Assembly (NCBI GenBank): GCA_029204225.1
Contig: CM055095.1
Location: 16,150,049-16,214,048 of the forward strand
Direction of reading: 5' to 3'
Source of the DNA: Diphasiastrum complanatum
Lineage: Eukaryota; Streptophyta; Lycopodiopsida; Lycopodiales; Lycopodiaceae
Length of the DNA: 64,000 nucleotides
Under the pieces are notes generated by a model that did not search any database, was not told the DNA's origin, and worked only from the letters and a program-made list of their open reading frames with translations. Positions 20,621 to 31,417 of this stretch are shown here, in pieces. Numbering within the stretch: position 1 is the stretch's first letter; every line of letters begins with the position of its first letter. The translations under genes were made by a program, and so were the position numbers.

Positions 20621-23600
20621 ATGGCGACGACGGTAAGAGTGCGCGGGCGATGGCGATGGCAATTGCTGATCGCGCTCACGTCCCTGGCTCTCCTTGCCCT
20701 CACGTTCGTCTCCCATCTCAATCCGCAGCTGGGTCTGCTGGGAAATCATCCCCGTCCTGCCTTTCTTCCTCCTGCTGATTCTCGGCAAACCTGTGATGCG
20801 GCAAATGCTTGCACTGGTGGCAAGAGCTCGCTATCCACCAGCATCAACAGGGAGTCGATCTCAGACAGCAATGGTAGTTTGGAGCTTGTGGATCGGGAAT
20901 CCGTAGAACCGGCTGAAACTAATCAGCTAGCTGTTTCTGCCTCCGAGAATGTGAGAGGAGTTCCTTCCCTGAAGAAGAAGAGAAATGGTGAATTGTACTA
21001 TAATTGGAAGCTGTTTGAACATGATTACAAAGAAATGCTTCAGAGGTTTAGAATCTATGTCTACCAAGACGTCTACAACAACGATGACGTCTATGCCAAC
21101 GTTTTTATGCGGCACAAGCACCCTTACGATCCAAAATTAGGGAACTACTTCAGTGAGCACATGTTCAAGATCAATCTTCTTGACAGCCATTTTCTCACTA
21201 GCAATCCCTCGGAGGCAAATCTGTTTTACTTGCCATTCTCCATAAATGTGATGCGCAACGATCCTCGAATTCGATCGGACACCACCATCCCTGAATTTGT
21301 TGCCAAATATGTGGAAAGGATCACGAGAGAGTTTGACTTTTGGAACAAATCTCATGGAGCTGATCATTTTTATGTCTGTTGTCACTCTGTGGGTAAGGAG
21401 GCCTCTGCCAAGTCTCCGTATCTGCAAAGAAACGCTATGCAGGTGGCATGCTCCTCCAACAACTATCATAAGTTTTATGTTCCACACAAAGATGTGCCTC
21501 TGGCTCAGGTCTGGCCACGCCCACCTGAGCCCCAAATCACTCCTCCAAAACAAAGGTACTCCAAAGCTAGCATTCTTTTTGTTCTGCTTGTAGTACTATT
21601 GATGTTGCTTGACTTCCAGCACACGTGTGACTTTGTGTTTTGAATTTTTTAGTGTCAAACGATCTTAGAATATTTGCTTCAATCCCCTTATTTGATGATC
21701 CTCTTTACAATCCATGTGTCTTATTCCTTGTAATTTGGCTTCCTTCTTAGGAACATAAGTAGCAGATACTTCAATTCCACTTTTTTTCATTATCCTCTTT
21801 AGCGCCCATTTGCCAAATTCCTTGTGATTTAGCTTGCTTCTTTCTGAGGAAGTTAAGTAGCAGTTGGTAACTACGGGGCGGGATGCATAGTTATCTGATT
21901 ATAACTTTCATGCTCACTCGTAGAAACCAGTCGCTAAGATGAAATTTGGCTTATTTACGAGTTCGTTAAACGCGGAGTCAACGAATTTTCTCTTGCCACT
22001 TCAACCTTCAAAAGATTGATAAGCATTACGATCAGATTACATCTTTGTTTAACAAGCAATTAGTCCTGAGAAGAGGCTGCTGTGAGCGCGAAGCAGGCTA
22101 GGTCTCCAGGGACTAAGCTTCCAAGTTCGGGGTGGTAGTCCAAGCCTACGGGCCAGGCAATCGATTTCAAGAGACCAGCCTTGAGGCCCAGGCAGCACAG
22201 CAGGCACATAATGCAGCCTCCAAGCCCGAACTGGTGTTTTATAGTCCAGTTTAGAGGGCTTTTTGGGGCAGAATTGCCCCACTTTTATATTTGATATGAA
22301 TTTTGCCTGCAAAGGGTCGTTTTTGTCTGAGAAAGCTCACGCATTGTTCAGCAGAAAGAAGTTTATGGGCATGAAGCCGGCCTTTTCCCCGCAAAGGATA
22401 ATTCACGTGTCATAAAACCAAAGAAAAAGCAAAAAAATCACAGCAAGTTTTTGCTTGGTAGAGGCCTGGCCGTTCTGAGTTTTGGAACGATTGATATCAG
22501 CAGTCTAATGTGACGAACCAGGCATTTCATAAAGCCATTTGTCGTAATTGCTAGAATTAGAATTGCCACAATCACATAACGTGCCTGCAGCTGCAAACTT
22601 GCCTCCATTGCTAATTATACGGGATCTCTGTTTAAACTTGCCATAGCCAGTAAAGCTTCTCGTAAGATCCACTTCTCTGGATAATCCACGACCACCATCT
22701 CTTAACCTCTCAGAGGAATAATCCAAAGGATCCAGACATGGAATAGGGCCCTAGGGCGTGCTTCTGGTGGCTCCTCTTGAAAAAAAAAATCACCTTCCGT
22801 TTGGAACATGGACGTTTCTCCTGTGTTCCATTATCCAAACAAAATGCGTACGGACCGATGCTCAAATGAGCATTTTCCGTACAGCATGGAACTATGGCTG
22901 AGCAGTGACCACAATCCTTTCACCCCTAAATCACTTGCAAGGGGCTATTGGATCAATGCATGTGATGCTGTGAGTGAGTCGATCCTTAAGCTATACAAAA
23001 TCGACTGGCCGGCTTCATGCTATCATAAAGTAAGGGCACCATTTGTTTCTTCATTTTCATAGAAGCTGTCTGTCTTGATCATCAATTAGTCAAGTCTGAA
23101 AGGTCACTTTGCTAACTTGAATGCAGGAAAAGGCTTGCTTTTTATGCTGGTAGAGCCCAGAATTCTCGTGTCCGCTCACATTTGATCAGTCTCTGGGGAA
23201 ATGATACAGACATGGACATATATGCAGATAAAATTCGTGGCAGCTACCCTGAAGCTTTTAGGAGGAGCAAATATTGTCTTCACGTCAAAGGGTACGACGT
23301 AAATACCGCAAGGATATCGGATGCTCTTCATTATGGGTGTGTTCCTGTCCTTATATCTGATTACTATGATTTACCGTTTGCTAATGTACTTGACTGGTCG
23401 AAGTTTTCAGTGATCATCAGCCATATGGATATTCCACAGTTGAAAGACATACTGCTGTCAATTTCGGATGCATCATATTCACAGCTACATGAGAATGTCT
23501 TGAAAGTTAGAAAACATTTTTCTTGGCACAAAAAGCCTGAAGACTATGACACATTCCATATGACTATATACCAGCTCTGGCTGAGGCGAAACATCATCTC

Positions 23601-23625
23601 ACCTCTCAACACAAATCAAAATTGA
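20621..23625 (+). CDS. Exostosin-family (GT47) glycosyltransferase, two exons
   Basis: Spliced coding sequence: exon 1 20621-21555, exon 2 23127-23625, 477 residues, a normal length for this plant family. Exon 1 ends in AAAG before GTACTC and exon 2 starts after ATGCAG; the join keeps frame (phase 2). Residues 14-31 form a signal anchor, so a type II Golgi membrane protein is expected. Residues 32-140 are a variable stem. The exostosin domain runs from about 143 (FRIYVYQ) to 425, with SEANLFYLPFS, HKDVPLAQVWPRP, LAFYAGRAQNSRVRS, LWGNDTDMD, SKYCLHVKGYDVNTARISDA and YGCVPVLISDYYDLPF. Such enzymes transfer sugars to cell-wall polysaccharides or glycoproteins; donor and acceptor cannot be told here. 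The start ATG is in GAGGAATGGCG context. No stop or missing motif was seen, so I take it as a functional gene. An AATAAA at 23705-23710 may be the poly-A signal. Confidence 0.88.
21556..23126 (+). other. Intron of the GT47 gene with unexplained coding-like ORFs
   Basis: The 1571-bp intron has GT-AG ends. Exon 1 stays open into it for 29 codons, adding a hydrophobic run (ASILFVLLVVLLMLL) before a stop at 21643. A GC-richer block at 22040-22320 stands out. Further on, 22726-22505 on the minus strand and 22808-23062 on the plus strand are open and coding-like (SREVDLTRSFTGYGKFKQRS; FPYSMELWLSSDHNPFTPKS), the latter ending at a possible donor AAAGTAAGG near 23030. I recognise neither. They may be captured gene fragments or an alternative exon. 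Confidence 0.5.
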
Positions 23626-23704
23626 TGGTCCTCTAGTAATTTGCACGATCCTCAAGCACTTATTTTACTGACATATTTTCACCACCCACTCCAACAAGAC
23701 AGCG

Positions 23705-23710
23705 AATAAA
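23705..23710 (+). terminator. Possible poly-A signal of the GT47 gene
   Basis: AATAAA 80 bases after the stop codon. Plant signals are loose, so this is only a candidate. Confidence 0.35.
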
Positions 23711-24506
23711 ATCATAACCATCAATTTACGAGCATGTGGATCTTCTTGACGAGCATGTGGGCCTATTACTTCCTGGAGAGAAACTTGTATATAAAATAGT
23801 AAGACCACAGAACCTGAGGCGATTTTTGTACTTGTATAATTTTTTATTCTTGGCTACAAGTAGTACAGCTTCATACATGAAGAGGGACTACTATCCACAG
23901 GGTAAACTGCATGGATGGAATTGCCACTCGGTTTCAGCTTCCAGTTTCTAGTTTGCATATTTAGAGAAATATAGCCAAAAGGCGAGCTTTTAGCTTTGGG
24001 ACATTTCTCAATTTGGTCTGCCAATGTGTGTGAGTGTGAGGCGGATCAAATATGTATTCAACAAATATACACAATTTATTGTTCAATTGAATCATCCATG
24101 TTTGTTTCCCTGTAAACTAAGAATGCTCTTTGGCTTTTATGAACTGAAATTTAGTAGCTTTGGTATATTTTTCTTTTCCTCTGTAATTTAGAATGTTTCC
24201 AGATTTGCAGATCAATCTGACACCTAACAGAGTTAATCAGACAATGAGAACTGGACATTTATTTGGATATATGGGTGGAGTCTTGGGCTGGTTTGCCATT
24301 GACAATCTTAAGTACACTATGATCCAAAAAGCTCCTAGTTTTGACATCAACTATTGGCTACCTCAAATGTTTGCTGGAGCATCCAATGTAGATGTTGACT
24401 GCTACAAGTTTCAGAATTTTCTAGGCCTCTAGAAAGGGCCTTGGAGGCCACAGAAGGGCCTTTGGTTGAAGGGCAAGCGGCACTGTTGAAATTTGACATT
24501 CAAGGT
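23711..24506 (+). other. Gap after the GT47 gene with an unknown 79-codon frame
   Basis: Mostly AT-rich. The frame 24193-24432 gives 79 residues containing MRTGHLFGYMGGVLGWFAID and SNVDVDCYKFQNFLGL. Its composition is protein-like but I recognise no family. It ends 75 bases before element B and could be a fragment of an older element or gene. Confidence 0.25.
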
Positions 24507-24735
24507 ACTTAGAATTTGCTTTGCACAGGAACACAGATCATGCTACATAGTAACACCAAAAAACACTCTCCTCAACAAGCTCACATAGCAACTGTGTTTC
24601 TCAAAATGAAATTACACTGTACATATAGTTGTTCACTCAGGCAACCCAGGTTGCCGTTGGCGGGACGCGTGTCCCGTCGACTTGCCTCGTGGCGAGGCCA
24701 ACTGATCCTTATCCACTGATAGGACCCACAGTACA
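24507..24735 (-). repeat. 3' LTR of element B, truncated
   Basis: On the minus strand it ends GCAAATTCTAAGT as in A. Its 5' side starts at TGTACTGTGGGTCC, so about 33 bases of the LTR and the polypurine tract, both present in A, are missing; unrelated AT-rich bases follow up to the RNase H stop. Confidence 0.75.
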
Positions 24736-24760
24736 TTAGCACATATACATAGCTTTAAAG

Positions 24761-25405
24761 TCAATAAACTTTAAGTACAGAAAGCTTTGATATAAACTTA
24801 TCAAACTTTTCTCCAGTAAGTGGCTTAGTGAAAATATCAGCTAGTTGTTCTTCTGTGCTACAATGAACAACATAAATGTCACGACTCAGCAGCCTCTCAC
24901 GTATGAAGTGATATTGAATCCCAATGTGTTTATTTCTCGCATAGAACACTGGATTCTTTGCTAGCTGAATGCCACTCTGACTGTCGCTATGTAAAGTCGT
25001 GGGATTTTTCTGCTTCATGCCAATTTCTTCCAAGATTTGTCTCAACCATATAGCTTCTTGTGCTGCACTACACATTGCCTTATACTCTGCTTCTGTGGTG
25101 GAAATAGCAATTGTACTTTGCTTCTTACTAGACCAGGAAAAGCAATTACCACAAAACTGGAATATATATCATGTGGTGGATCTACGATCATCATAGTCAC
25201 CTCCCCAGTCCGCATCCACATAGCCACACAACTCAGGTAAACCATCATGCTTCCTGTAAATCAAGCCAAACTCTGAAGTGCCTTTCACATAACGCAAAAT
25301 GCGTTTAGCTGCCTTCCAATGCGTTTCCGTAAGTGCTGCCATAAACTGACTTACAATACCAACAACATAGCATATATCTGGTCTAGTTGTGGTAAGGTAA
25401 ATCAA
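24761..25405 (-). pseudogene. Copia RNase H, element B
   Basis: 25405-25169 reads MAALTETHWKAAKRILRYVK, GLIYRKHDGLPELCG and YVDADWGGDYDDRRSTT; after a frameshift around 25160-25080 the domain continues in 25075-24761 with LHSDSQSGIQLAKNPVFYAR, HIGIQYHFIRERLLSRDIYV and LADIFTKPLTGEKFDKF to a natural stop. It includes the C-terminal part deleted in A. The frameshift makes it inactive. Confidence 0.8.
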
Positions 25406-25512
25406 GCTCCCTACTAACTGTTTATATAGCGCGTAGCATCAAATGACTATGACTCATCAAGCTTAGAAAGCCTTTTACCTGGTCCAATAGGAGTGTTTAC
25501 TGGTTTGCAATC

Positions 25513-26808
25513 CTACAACCTAAACCTGTGTAGCAACTCTTTGACATACTTCACTTGTGTTAAACCCACTTCATGTCCTTTTTGCCACACTTCTACTCCA
25601 AGGCAATAATGCATCAAGTTGAGATCCGTCATCTCAAATTGTTCCATGAGGTCTTTCTTGATCATGTCTATCATCTCTTGATTATTTTCCATAATAATCA
25701 AGTAATCAACATAAAGAGCAATCAAAGCAACCATACCATCAAAGCATAAGACATATAGATTTGGATCAGAATGTGTTCTCACCATCCCCTTTGAACGAAA
25801 GTAGGCATCAATCCTGCTATACCACGCACGTGGTGCTTGTTTAAGACCATAAAGTGCTTTCTTCAAGCGACATACTTTATTTTCCTGTCCTTTCGTTACA
25901 AAGCCTTCAGGTTGATCCATGGACACTTCTTCTTCTAGCTCACCATTTAAAAAAGCAGATTTCACATCCATCTGATGCAAAGGCTAGGCAAAATGTGAAG
26001 CTAAAGCAATAAGTAGACGTAGAGTATTCCACTTACAAACCGGCGCAAAGGTCTCCTCATAGTCAATGCCTTTATTTTGTGCATACCCTTTGATCACCAA
26101 TCTTGCTTTGTACTTTGCTATACTTCCATCTGCATGGTACTTAGTCATGTATACCCATTTGCAACCAATGGGTTTCTTGTCAACTGGTGGTTCTACTAAG
26201 TCCCATGTGCTATGCTTAGCAATTGACTCCATCTCCTCTCCCATGGCCTTGATCCAAATGTCATCATCCTTCGCTTCACCATAAGTCAAAGGATCTTTGC
26301 TTTGAATAATGCTAGATAAGAGAGCATAATTTGCTTCATACCTTTCAGGTAGTATCTTCTCTCTTGTTGATCTTCGTAGCTCTCCCTGGTTAGATGATCC
26401 TGGAAAGTCATCCATGTTGCGGCTCTCCATCAATCTCTCAAACCACTTAGGGAGCTTTCTGTTAGGTGATCGGCTTCCTGGTGAAAATGTATCCCACCGT
26501 ACATCCTTCTCCTTGCGTTTGTCACCTGCAATTTCAATCCTTCTTGCACCAAAAGGTTTGTCCCTACCTCTCCAACTTGTTTCTTGAGGTTGAGTAGTAG
26601 TATCTTGAGATGTATCCTCATGTTCATCACTCGGAAGGTCAATGAATGGATCATCATCAGGTGGTATCCTCACTATACCATCTTTCCTACTGGATGTGTC
26701 TATCTTCTCAGCATCTTCGTCTTCATACATCTTGGATTTATCAAAGATAACATCTCGGCTTATATGGATTTTGTTTTCGACTGGATCAAAACATCTATAG
26801 CCCTTCAC
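25513..26808 (-). pseudogene. Copia integrase end and reverse transcriptase, element B
   Basis: 26808-25984 carries the integrase C-terminal end (SRDVIFDKSKMYEDEDAEK), a linker, ANYALLSSIIQSKDPLTYGE, WDLVEPPVDKKPIGCKWVYM and DYEETFAPVCKWNTLRLL. 25980-25513 continues with [40 protein letters not shown] and the catalytic box, which reads [13 protein letters not shown] has become YVDY, so a catalytic Asp is lost. One stop (25981-25983) separates the two frames. Confidence 0.85.
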
Positions 26809-27035
26809 GCGATCATCATATCCTAGGAATATGCACTTGATAGCTCAAGTTTACGTCTCTCTTCCTTAGGAATGTGTACAAAGGCCTTATATCCAAAGAT
26901 TCGCAAGTGGTTCACCTTTGGCTTCTTCTTTGTGAATGCTTCCTCAGGTGTTATTTTTGGTATGGCAATGGTAGGACTTCTATTTTGAAGATAGACTGCC
27001 GTGCTACATGCTTCTGATCAAAAATCTTTTGGTAG

Positions 27036-27410
27036 CTATATCTCAACTAGCATAGATCTGGCAATTTCCATAATCGTACAATTTTTGCGCTCAGCTACAC
27101 CATTGAGAGCAGGAGTATGAGCTTGCGTGAATTGTCTTTTAATCCCACATTGATCACAAAGATCATTGAAGTCATTAGACTTATACTCACCTCCACTATC
27201 TGATCTTAGGACTTTGATCTTCCTACCTGTCTGATTTTCGACCAAGTTTTTGAAGTTATCAAATGCATCTGATTTCTTCTTCAAGAAGTAGATCCACGTC
27301 TTACGTGACATATCATCATTAAAGGTCATGAAATAGAAGGCTTTTCCTAAGGACATGGTCCTCATAAATATGTGTGGATTAAATCCGGGATGTTCTTTGC
27401 TCTTGCAACA
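27036..27410 (-). pseudogene. Copia integrase core, element B
   Basis: The core reads FYFMTFNDDMSRKTWIYFLK, VLRSDSGGEYKSNDFNDLCD and FTQAHTPALNGVAERKN, with the second Asp and the Glu intact. The N-terminal catalytic position is Tyr (codon 27368-27370, HTY as in element A), and about ten bases after it (GCGGGCCT region of A) are deleted, shifting the frame. Confidence 0.8.
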
Positions 27411-27430
27411 CCCCCTTTATTGAACTTCTC

Positions 27431-28300
27431 TCAATGCTGCTTCCCATATACACAAGATTCGCACATCGATTTCAAGTAATCTTCTATGGTAGGTAGTCCT
27501 GTTACCATCTCCAATTTTCTCATCAAACTGAGGCTTCCCAAGTTCAAGTGACCAAGCCTCTTGTGCCACAACTCGGTTTGCGAAGGAACGGATGATACAA
27601 GTCCATGTTGCCCCTTGATTGTAGCATTCAACCTGTACAATTTTGTATTGGGCTCTCTTACTCCATTCACAATAACTTTGAACTTTTGGTTCGCATCCTT
27701 CACAAAGCAACGATCATGGGTGAATTCTACTTTCAACTTTTGATCAGTAATGACTCCAACAAAAAATAGATTTTTCTTCAAACCTGGTATGTAAAGTACC
27801 TCCCTGATCATCCTGCTTTTGCCATCAAGCAGTTGGATTGAAACTGTGCCTATCCCCTTGATCATGCACACCTCACCATTTGCTTGTGAAACAGATGTTC
27901 CATTATCCAACACCTTCAAACTACTGAACCAATTCTTGTTACCTGTCATGTGTCTTGTGGCTCCTGAGTCAATATACCATGCTTGATCATCTTGATTAGA
28001 TGACAATGCAGATATGAAGATGCTAGAGTCTTCAATCTCACTCTCATCGACAAGGTTACCTGCTTGTTTTGGTTTTCCCTTGCCTTGTTCCGCCAGGAAT
28101 TTGCGACATTCACTCTTCCAATGGCCCTTTTTACCACAATGGAAGCACTTACCTTTCTTCTTAGTTTTGTTGGAAGATCCCTCATCCTCGTGAGACTTGG
28201 CAAATTGTTGCTTAGACTTCTTCTTGCCCTTGCCCTTGCCTTGTTTTTGGTGTGTCGCAAGTGCCTGATCGTCAGTATTTTGACGTCTAGCTTTTACCAT
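27431..28300 (-). pseudogene. Copia nucleocapsid, protease and pre-integrase, element B
   Basis: A 289-codon frame without stops. It has a Lys-rich stretch, the intact zinc knuckle CFHCGKKGHWKSEC, the protease site WYIDSGATRHMTGN (Asp present), IPGLKKNLFFVG, and the pre-integrase motif ELWHKRLGHLNLGSL, ending CESCVYGKQH. It is separated from gag by a TGA near 28307 and from the integrase core by a frameshift. Confidence 0.85.
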
Positions 28301-28309
28301 TTCTCATCG

Positions 28310-28865
28310 TTGCTCTTCCTGCATCAAGATTCCTGTGAGCTCATCAAAGGTGGGCAATCTTTCTCTTGATGCTTTTCTGCTCACAAACATCTGTAATGCC
28401 GCATAATGCATTATGCACCAGCTCCACATCACGTATGCACTCTCCAATAGAATGCAGTTCATCTCTCATTGTCTTGATTCTGGTCATGTACGTCTGAATG
28501 TGCTCTCCTTGCTCCATGCGGGCACTATTCAACTTTGACTTTAGAAACATGATTCTTGACGGATTTGACATCTGGAACTGCTCCTTTAGCACATCCCATG
28601 CCTGTTTGGGTGTAATGGCATCACAAATGTGGGTAATGATGTGATCCTTCACTGACAAGTTAATGAAGGTCAAAGCTTTCCTCATCTTTTTGTCGAACAC
28701 TTTGATGTCTGCTTCATTTGGCGGCCTTCTCTCATCACCTGTGACAACTTCCCATACGTCTTTCTCCATCAGTATGTTTTTCATTTTGAATTTCCACAAT
28801 GCATAGTTGGAAATCCCGTCCAATTTGTTACTTTCACTCAAAATGGACTCTCCCATATTTGACAT
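28310..28865 (-). pseudogene. Copia gag (UBN2-like), element B
   Basis: ATG at 28865 opens MSNMGESILSESNKLDGISN. It continues through LWKFKMKNILMEKDVWEVVT, AWDVLKEQFQMSNPSRIMFL, LNSARMEQGEHIQTYMTRIK and VELVHNALCGI, with Gln where A has a stop. A small change after LCGI shifts the frame into SKRKIAHL and a stop at 28344, while the other frame continues to LMQEEQR before TGA. Confidence 0.8.
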
Positions 28866-30166
28866 CGCAAAACTGCTTGAAACTTCTGCCTTAGGCTAAG
28901 AACAGTATGTCGAGGCCAACAGTGATGTCAGAAGTTGAAAATAATGACCTGCACTTTTGTCCTTACCAGGCCACTCGTCGCTTTTCCACCAATTTGAAAG
29001 CCAAATCGGCGTCGCCTTCCGAAATGCACTCAGTCGTCAACTCCCAACAACGTGCAAAGTGGAATGGTGAAACTACTTCTGGCGTACTCCGAACACTTTC
29101 TCCGCTGCAACCACTTTGTTTTGCTATACCGTACTTGTAGGTACAGTCCAGGTGCCCTTCGTTTGGAGGTTATAGCCTTTCGTTTGGGTCAAAACAGGCA
29201 AAGGACCCAAAAATAGGGACTTTTCTAGCTTTTGAACTGTTTCTTCACTTTGAAGAAACTTCACTCTTCACTTGTGAAGGGACCCAACTCAACTTTCAGT
29301 ATGGAAATTTTTTAATGAAGTTGAAGGCCAGAATGCACTTCAATTCTTCAGGGCCCTGTTCAAAGCTCATCCAATGGCTGAACCAAATCTTGTGGTTCAA
29401 ATTTCTTTCCCATCACAGATTCTGGACCGTCGACTTATTTGACACCTCATCTAAAGGTCCAAAGTACATCTGGGCATCGAACCATACTCCTGCACTCGTT
29501 ATGGTCTTCGGTACACTAAGCTGTTTATCGCGTTGGGCGCGCGAACAGCCCGCGACCTCCTTGCATGCAGCCGCGCCTCCCTTCTCTGAAAATTATCAGA
29601 TTAAACTCTCCTATGGATCGTTTTGAGCACGATCTGAGGCCTGGAGCAGGGTCGCCCTACTGAATCCTTGACTGTAGAGTGTTCAGTCAGAAAATTCCGT
29701 GGAGAAACGGTGATTTTAGCAGCAACTGACAAAGTGGCTTTTTTCACCTTTTTACCGCAAATCTGCTAGGTTAACTGTCTGGAGACAAATCTCTGACATA
29801 AACCTCAGAATCTCTCCATGGCTGATTGACAGTGTGATTAGCTTCCTTCCCGTCCTTACGGCATCCAAAACGGTGCACAAACAGCGAAGAAATCACTAGT
29901 TATGTATAAAAAACGTAACCCCAAGTCCGGTTTCAATTTTCAACTGGCTTCAAAATTGTCAAATTTTCACCAAATTTTTCCCTGTTTGATGCTATGCACA
30001 TGCTAATAATCCCTCTGCTGAGCTTAGCAAGCCTCTATAAATTAGAAACCGTGCACCAGTGCTTCTCTTTCCGTCTTCAACCCGCCGTAAAACCTCGAAC
30101 TCTCAGAAGACAGTTCTCCCGAAGCTCTCTTCAACGACGACATTGTACTGTGTACACTCCCTGTAC
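28866..30166 (-). other. Leader of element B
   Basis: Untranslated, collinear with 10151-11458 of element A on the opposite strand. No coding motif. Confidence 0.7.
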
Positions 30167-30198
30167 GGCTCTGATACCAACTTAGAATTTGCTTTGCA
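30167..30198 (-). other. Primer site and 19-bp 5' LTR stub of element B
   Basis: GGCTCTGATACCA (30167-30179) is the complement of the tRNA-iMet primer site. It is followed by ACTTAGAATTTGCTTTGCA, the LTR end as in A; after that the sequence is element C coding DNA. The primer site confirms that the LTR of this family ends ...CTAAGT. Confidence 0.8.
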
Positions 30199-30199
30199 T

Positions 30200-31312
30200 C
30201 ATTTGCATTTGTCTTCCTTTTGAAGACCCACTTGCAATCAACTGCTTTTCTATCCTCTGGCAGAACACAGAGTTCCCAGACATTATTCTTCTACATTGAT
30301 GACATTTCTTCCATCATTGCCTTTAGCCATTTGTCTGATTCATCACAGCTTACAACTTCTTGATATGTAGAGGGTTCATCAGTAACTCCACAAAAATCAA
30401 TGGCATTTAATTGTGCATTCTCAATCACCTTTTGTGTTGGTCTACGGATTCTTGGAGGCATTACTCGCCTTTGCTCAGTAGGTTCAGTATCCTCCTCAAC
30501 TGCTTCAGCTGGGACATCTGGGACAGGTGCTTCCTCTTCCCCTTCTTTAGTCAGACTGCTACTTGGATACTGCATAAATTCTGGACTACCATTCTCTGGC
30601 CCTTCAGAGATTTCTCCTTCATTAAACTTCACATCTCTGCTCACAAGAATCTTCTTGCTCTCCAGATCATATAATTTGTATCCATGTGAATCAGTGGAAT
30701 ATCCCACAAATATGGTTTTCACAGACCTGTTATCCAGCTTACTCACTTTTACTTTTGGAATATGCATGTATGCAATGCACCCAAAAATCCTCAAATGAGA
30801 AAGATCTGGTTTTCTATTTGTCCATATTTCTGCAGGTGTCTTCCCTTTTACACTGGTTGTCACAGTCCGATTCTGTAGATACACAGCAGTATATACTGCT
30901 TCACTCCAAAAGTTCATGGACAAATTTGACTGAATAAGCATACATCTGGTAGCATCCATAATTGTCCGATTTCTTCTCTCCAGAACTCCATTATGCTGAG
31001 GAGTATATGGTACTGTAAGCTCCATGTCTATACCACCCTGCATACAAAATTCTTTGAATGCATTGCTCAGATACTCTCCTCCATTGTCAGACCGTAGTCT
31101 TTTAATCTCTGCTCCTATATGCCTTTCTGCAAAAGCCTTAAATGTCTTGATGCTTCAAAAGCATCCGATTTAAGCTTCAAAAAATAGACAAATGTCATGT
31201 GGCTATAATCATCAATAAAGGACATGAAATACCTTGAACCTGTCAGAGATTTCACCTTCATAGGGCCACACAAATCAGAATGTACCAATTCAAGAACTGA
31301 TTTGGCATGCAC
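30200..31312 (-). pseudogene. Copia integrase and RT start, element C
   Basis: 31312-31115: VLELVHSDLCGPMKVKSLTG and SFIDDYSHMTFVYFLKLKSD, with the first catalytic Asp. After a frameshift comes LRSDNGGEYL. 31043-30291: LTVPYTPQHNGVLERRNRTI (Glu present), HLRIFGCIAYMHIPKVK, SRDVKFNEGEISEG and WLKAMMEEMSSM, then stop. In another frame the RT start continues as DCKWVFKRKTNA until element B begins at 30198. All three integrase catalytic residues survive, but frames are broken. Confidence 0.8.
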
Positions 31313-31417
31313 TCCTTGTCCTTGAAAAGGATTTCTGTGTTGCTTGCCTAGTACACATGCTTGACAAAAGTTGAGATCACTTCCTATAAATTGGAGTCCA
31401 GAAACTAATTCGTTTCT

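Larger units (their letters stand above)
24507..30198 (-). mobile_element. Ty1/copia element B, same family as A, inverted
   Basis: Minus-strand order: 19-bp stub of 5' LTR (30180-30198), primer site, leader, gag, nucleocapsid, protease, integrase, RT, RNase H, partial 3' LTR (24507-24735). It is collinear with element A, which lies in the opposite orientation about 8.9 kb away on the other side of the GT47 gene. Frames are less broken than in A. The 5' end is cut and joined to element C. Confidence 0.9.

Noticed and set aside
20543-20788. 81-codon frame antisense to the GT47 start
   Set aside because: It is the complement of the GA-rich leader and the first exon; low-complexity Ser/Leu runs.
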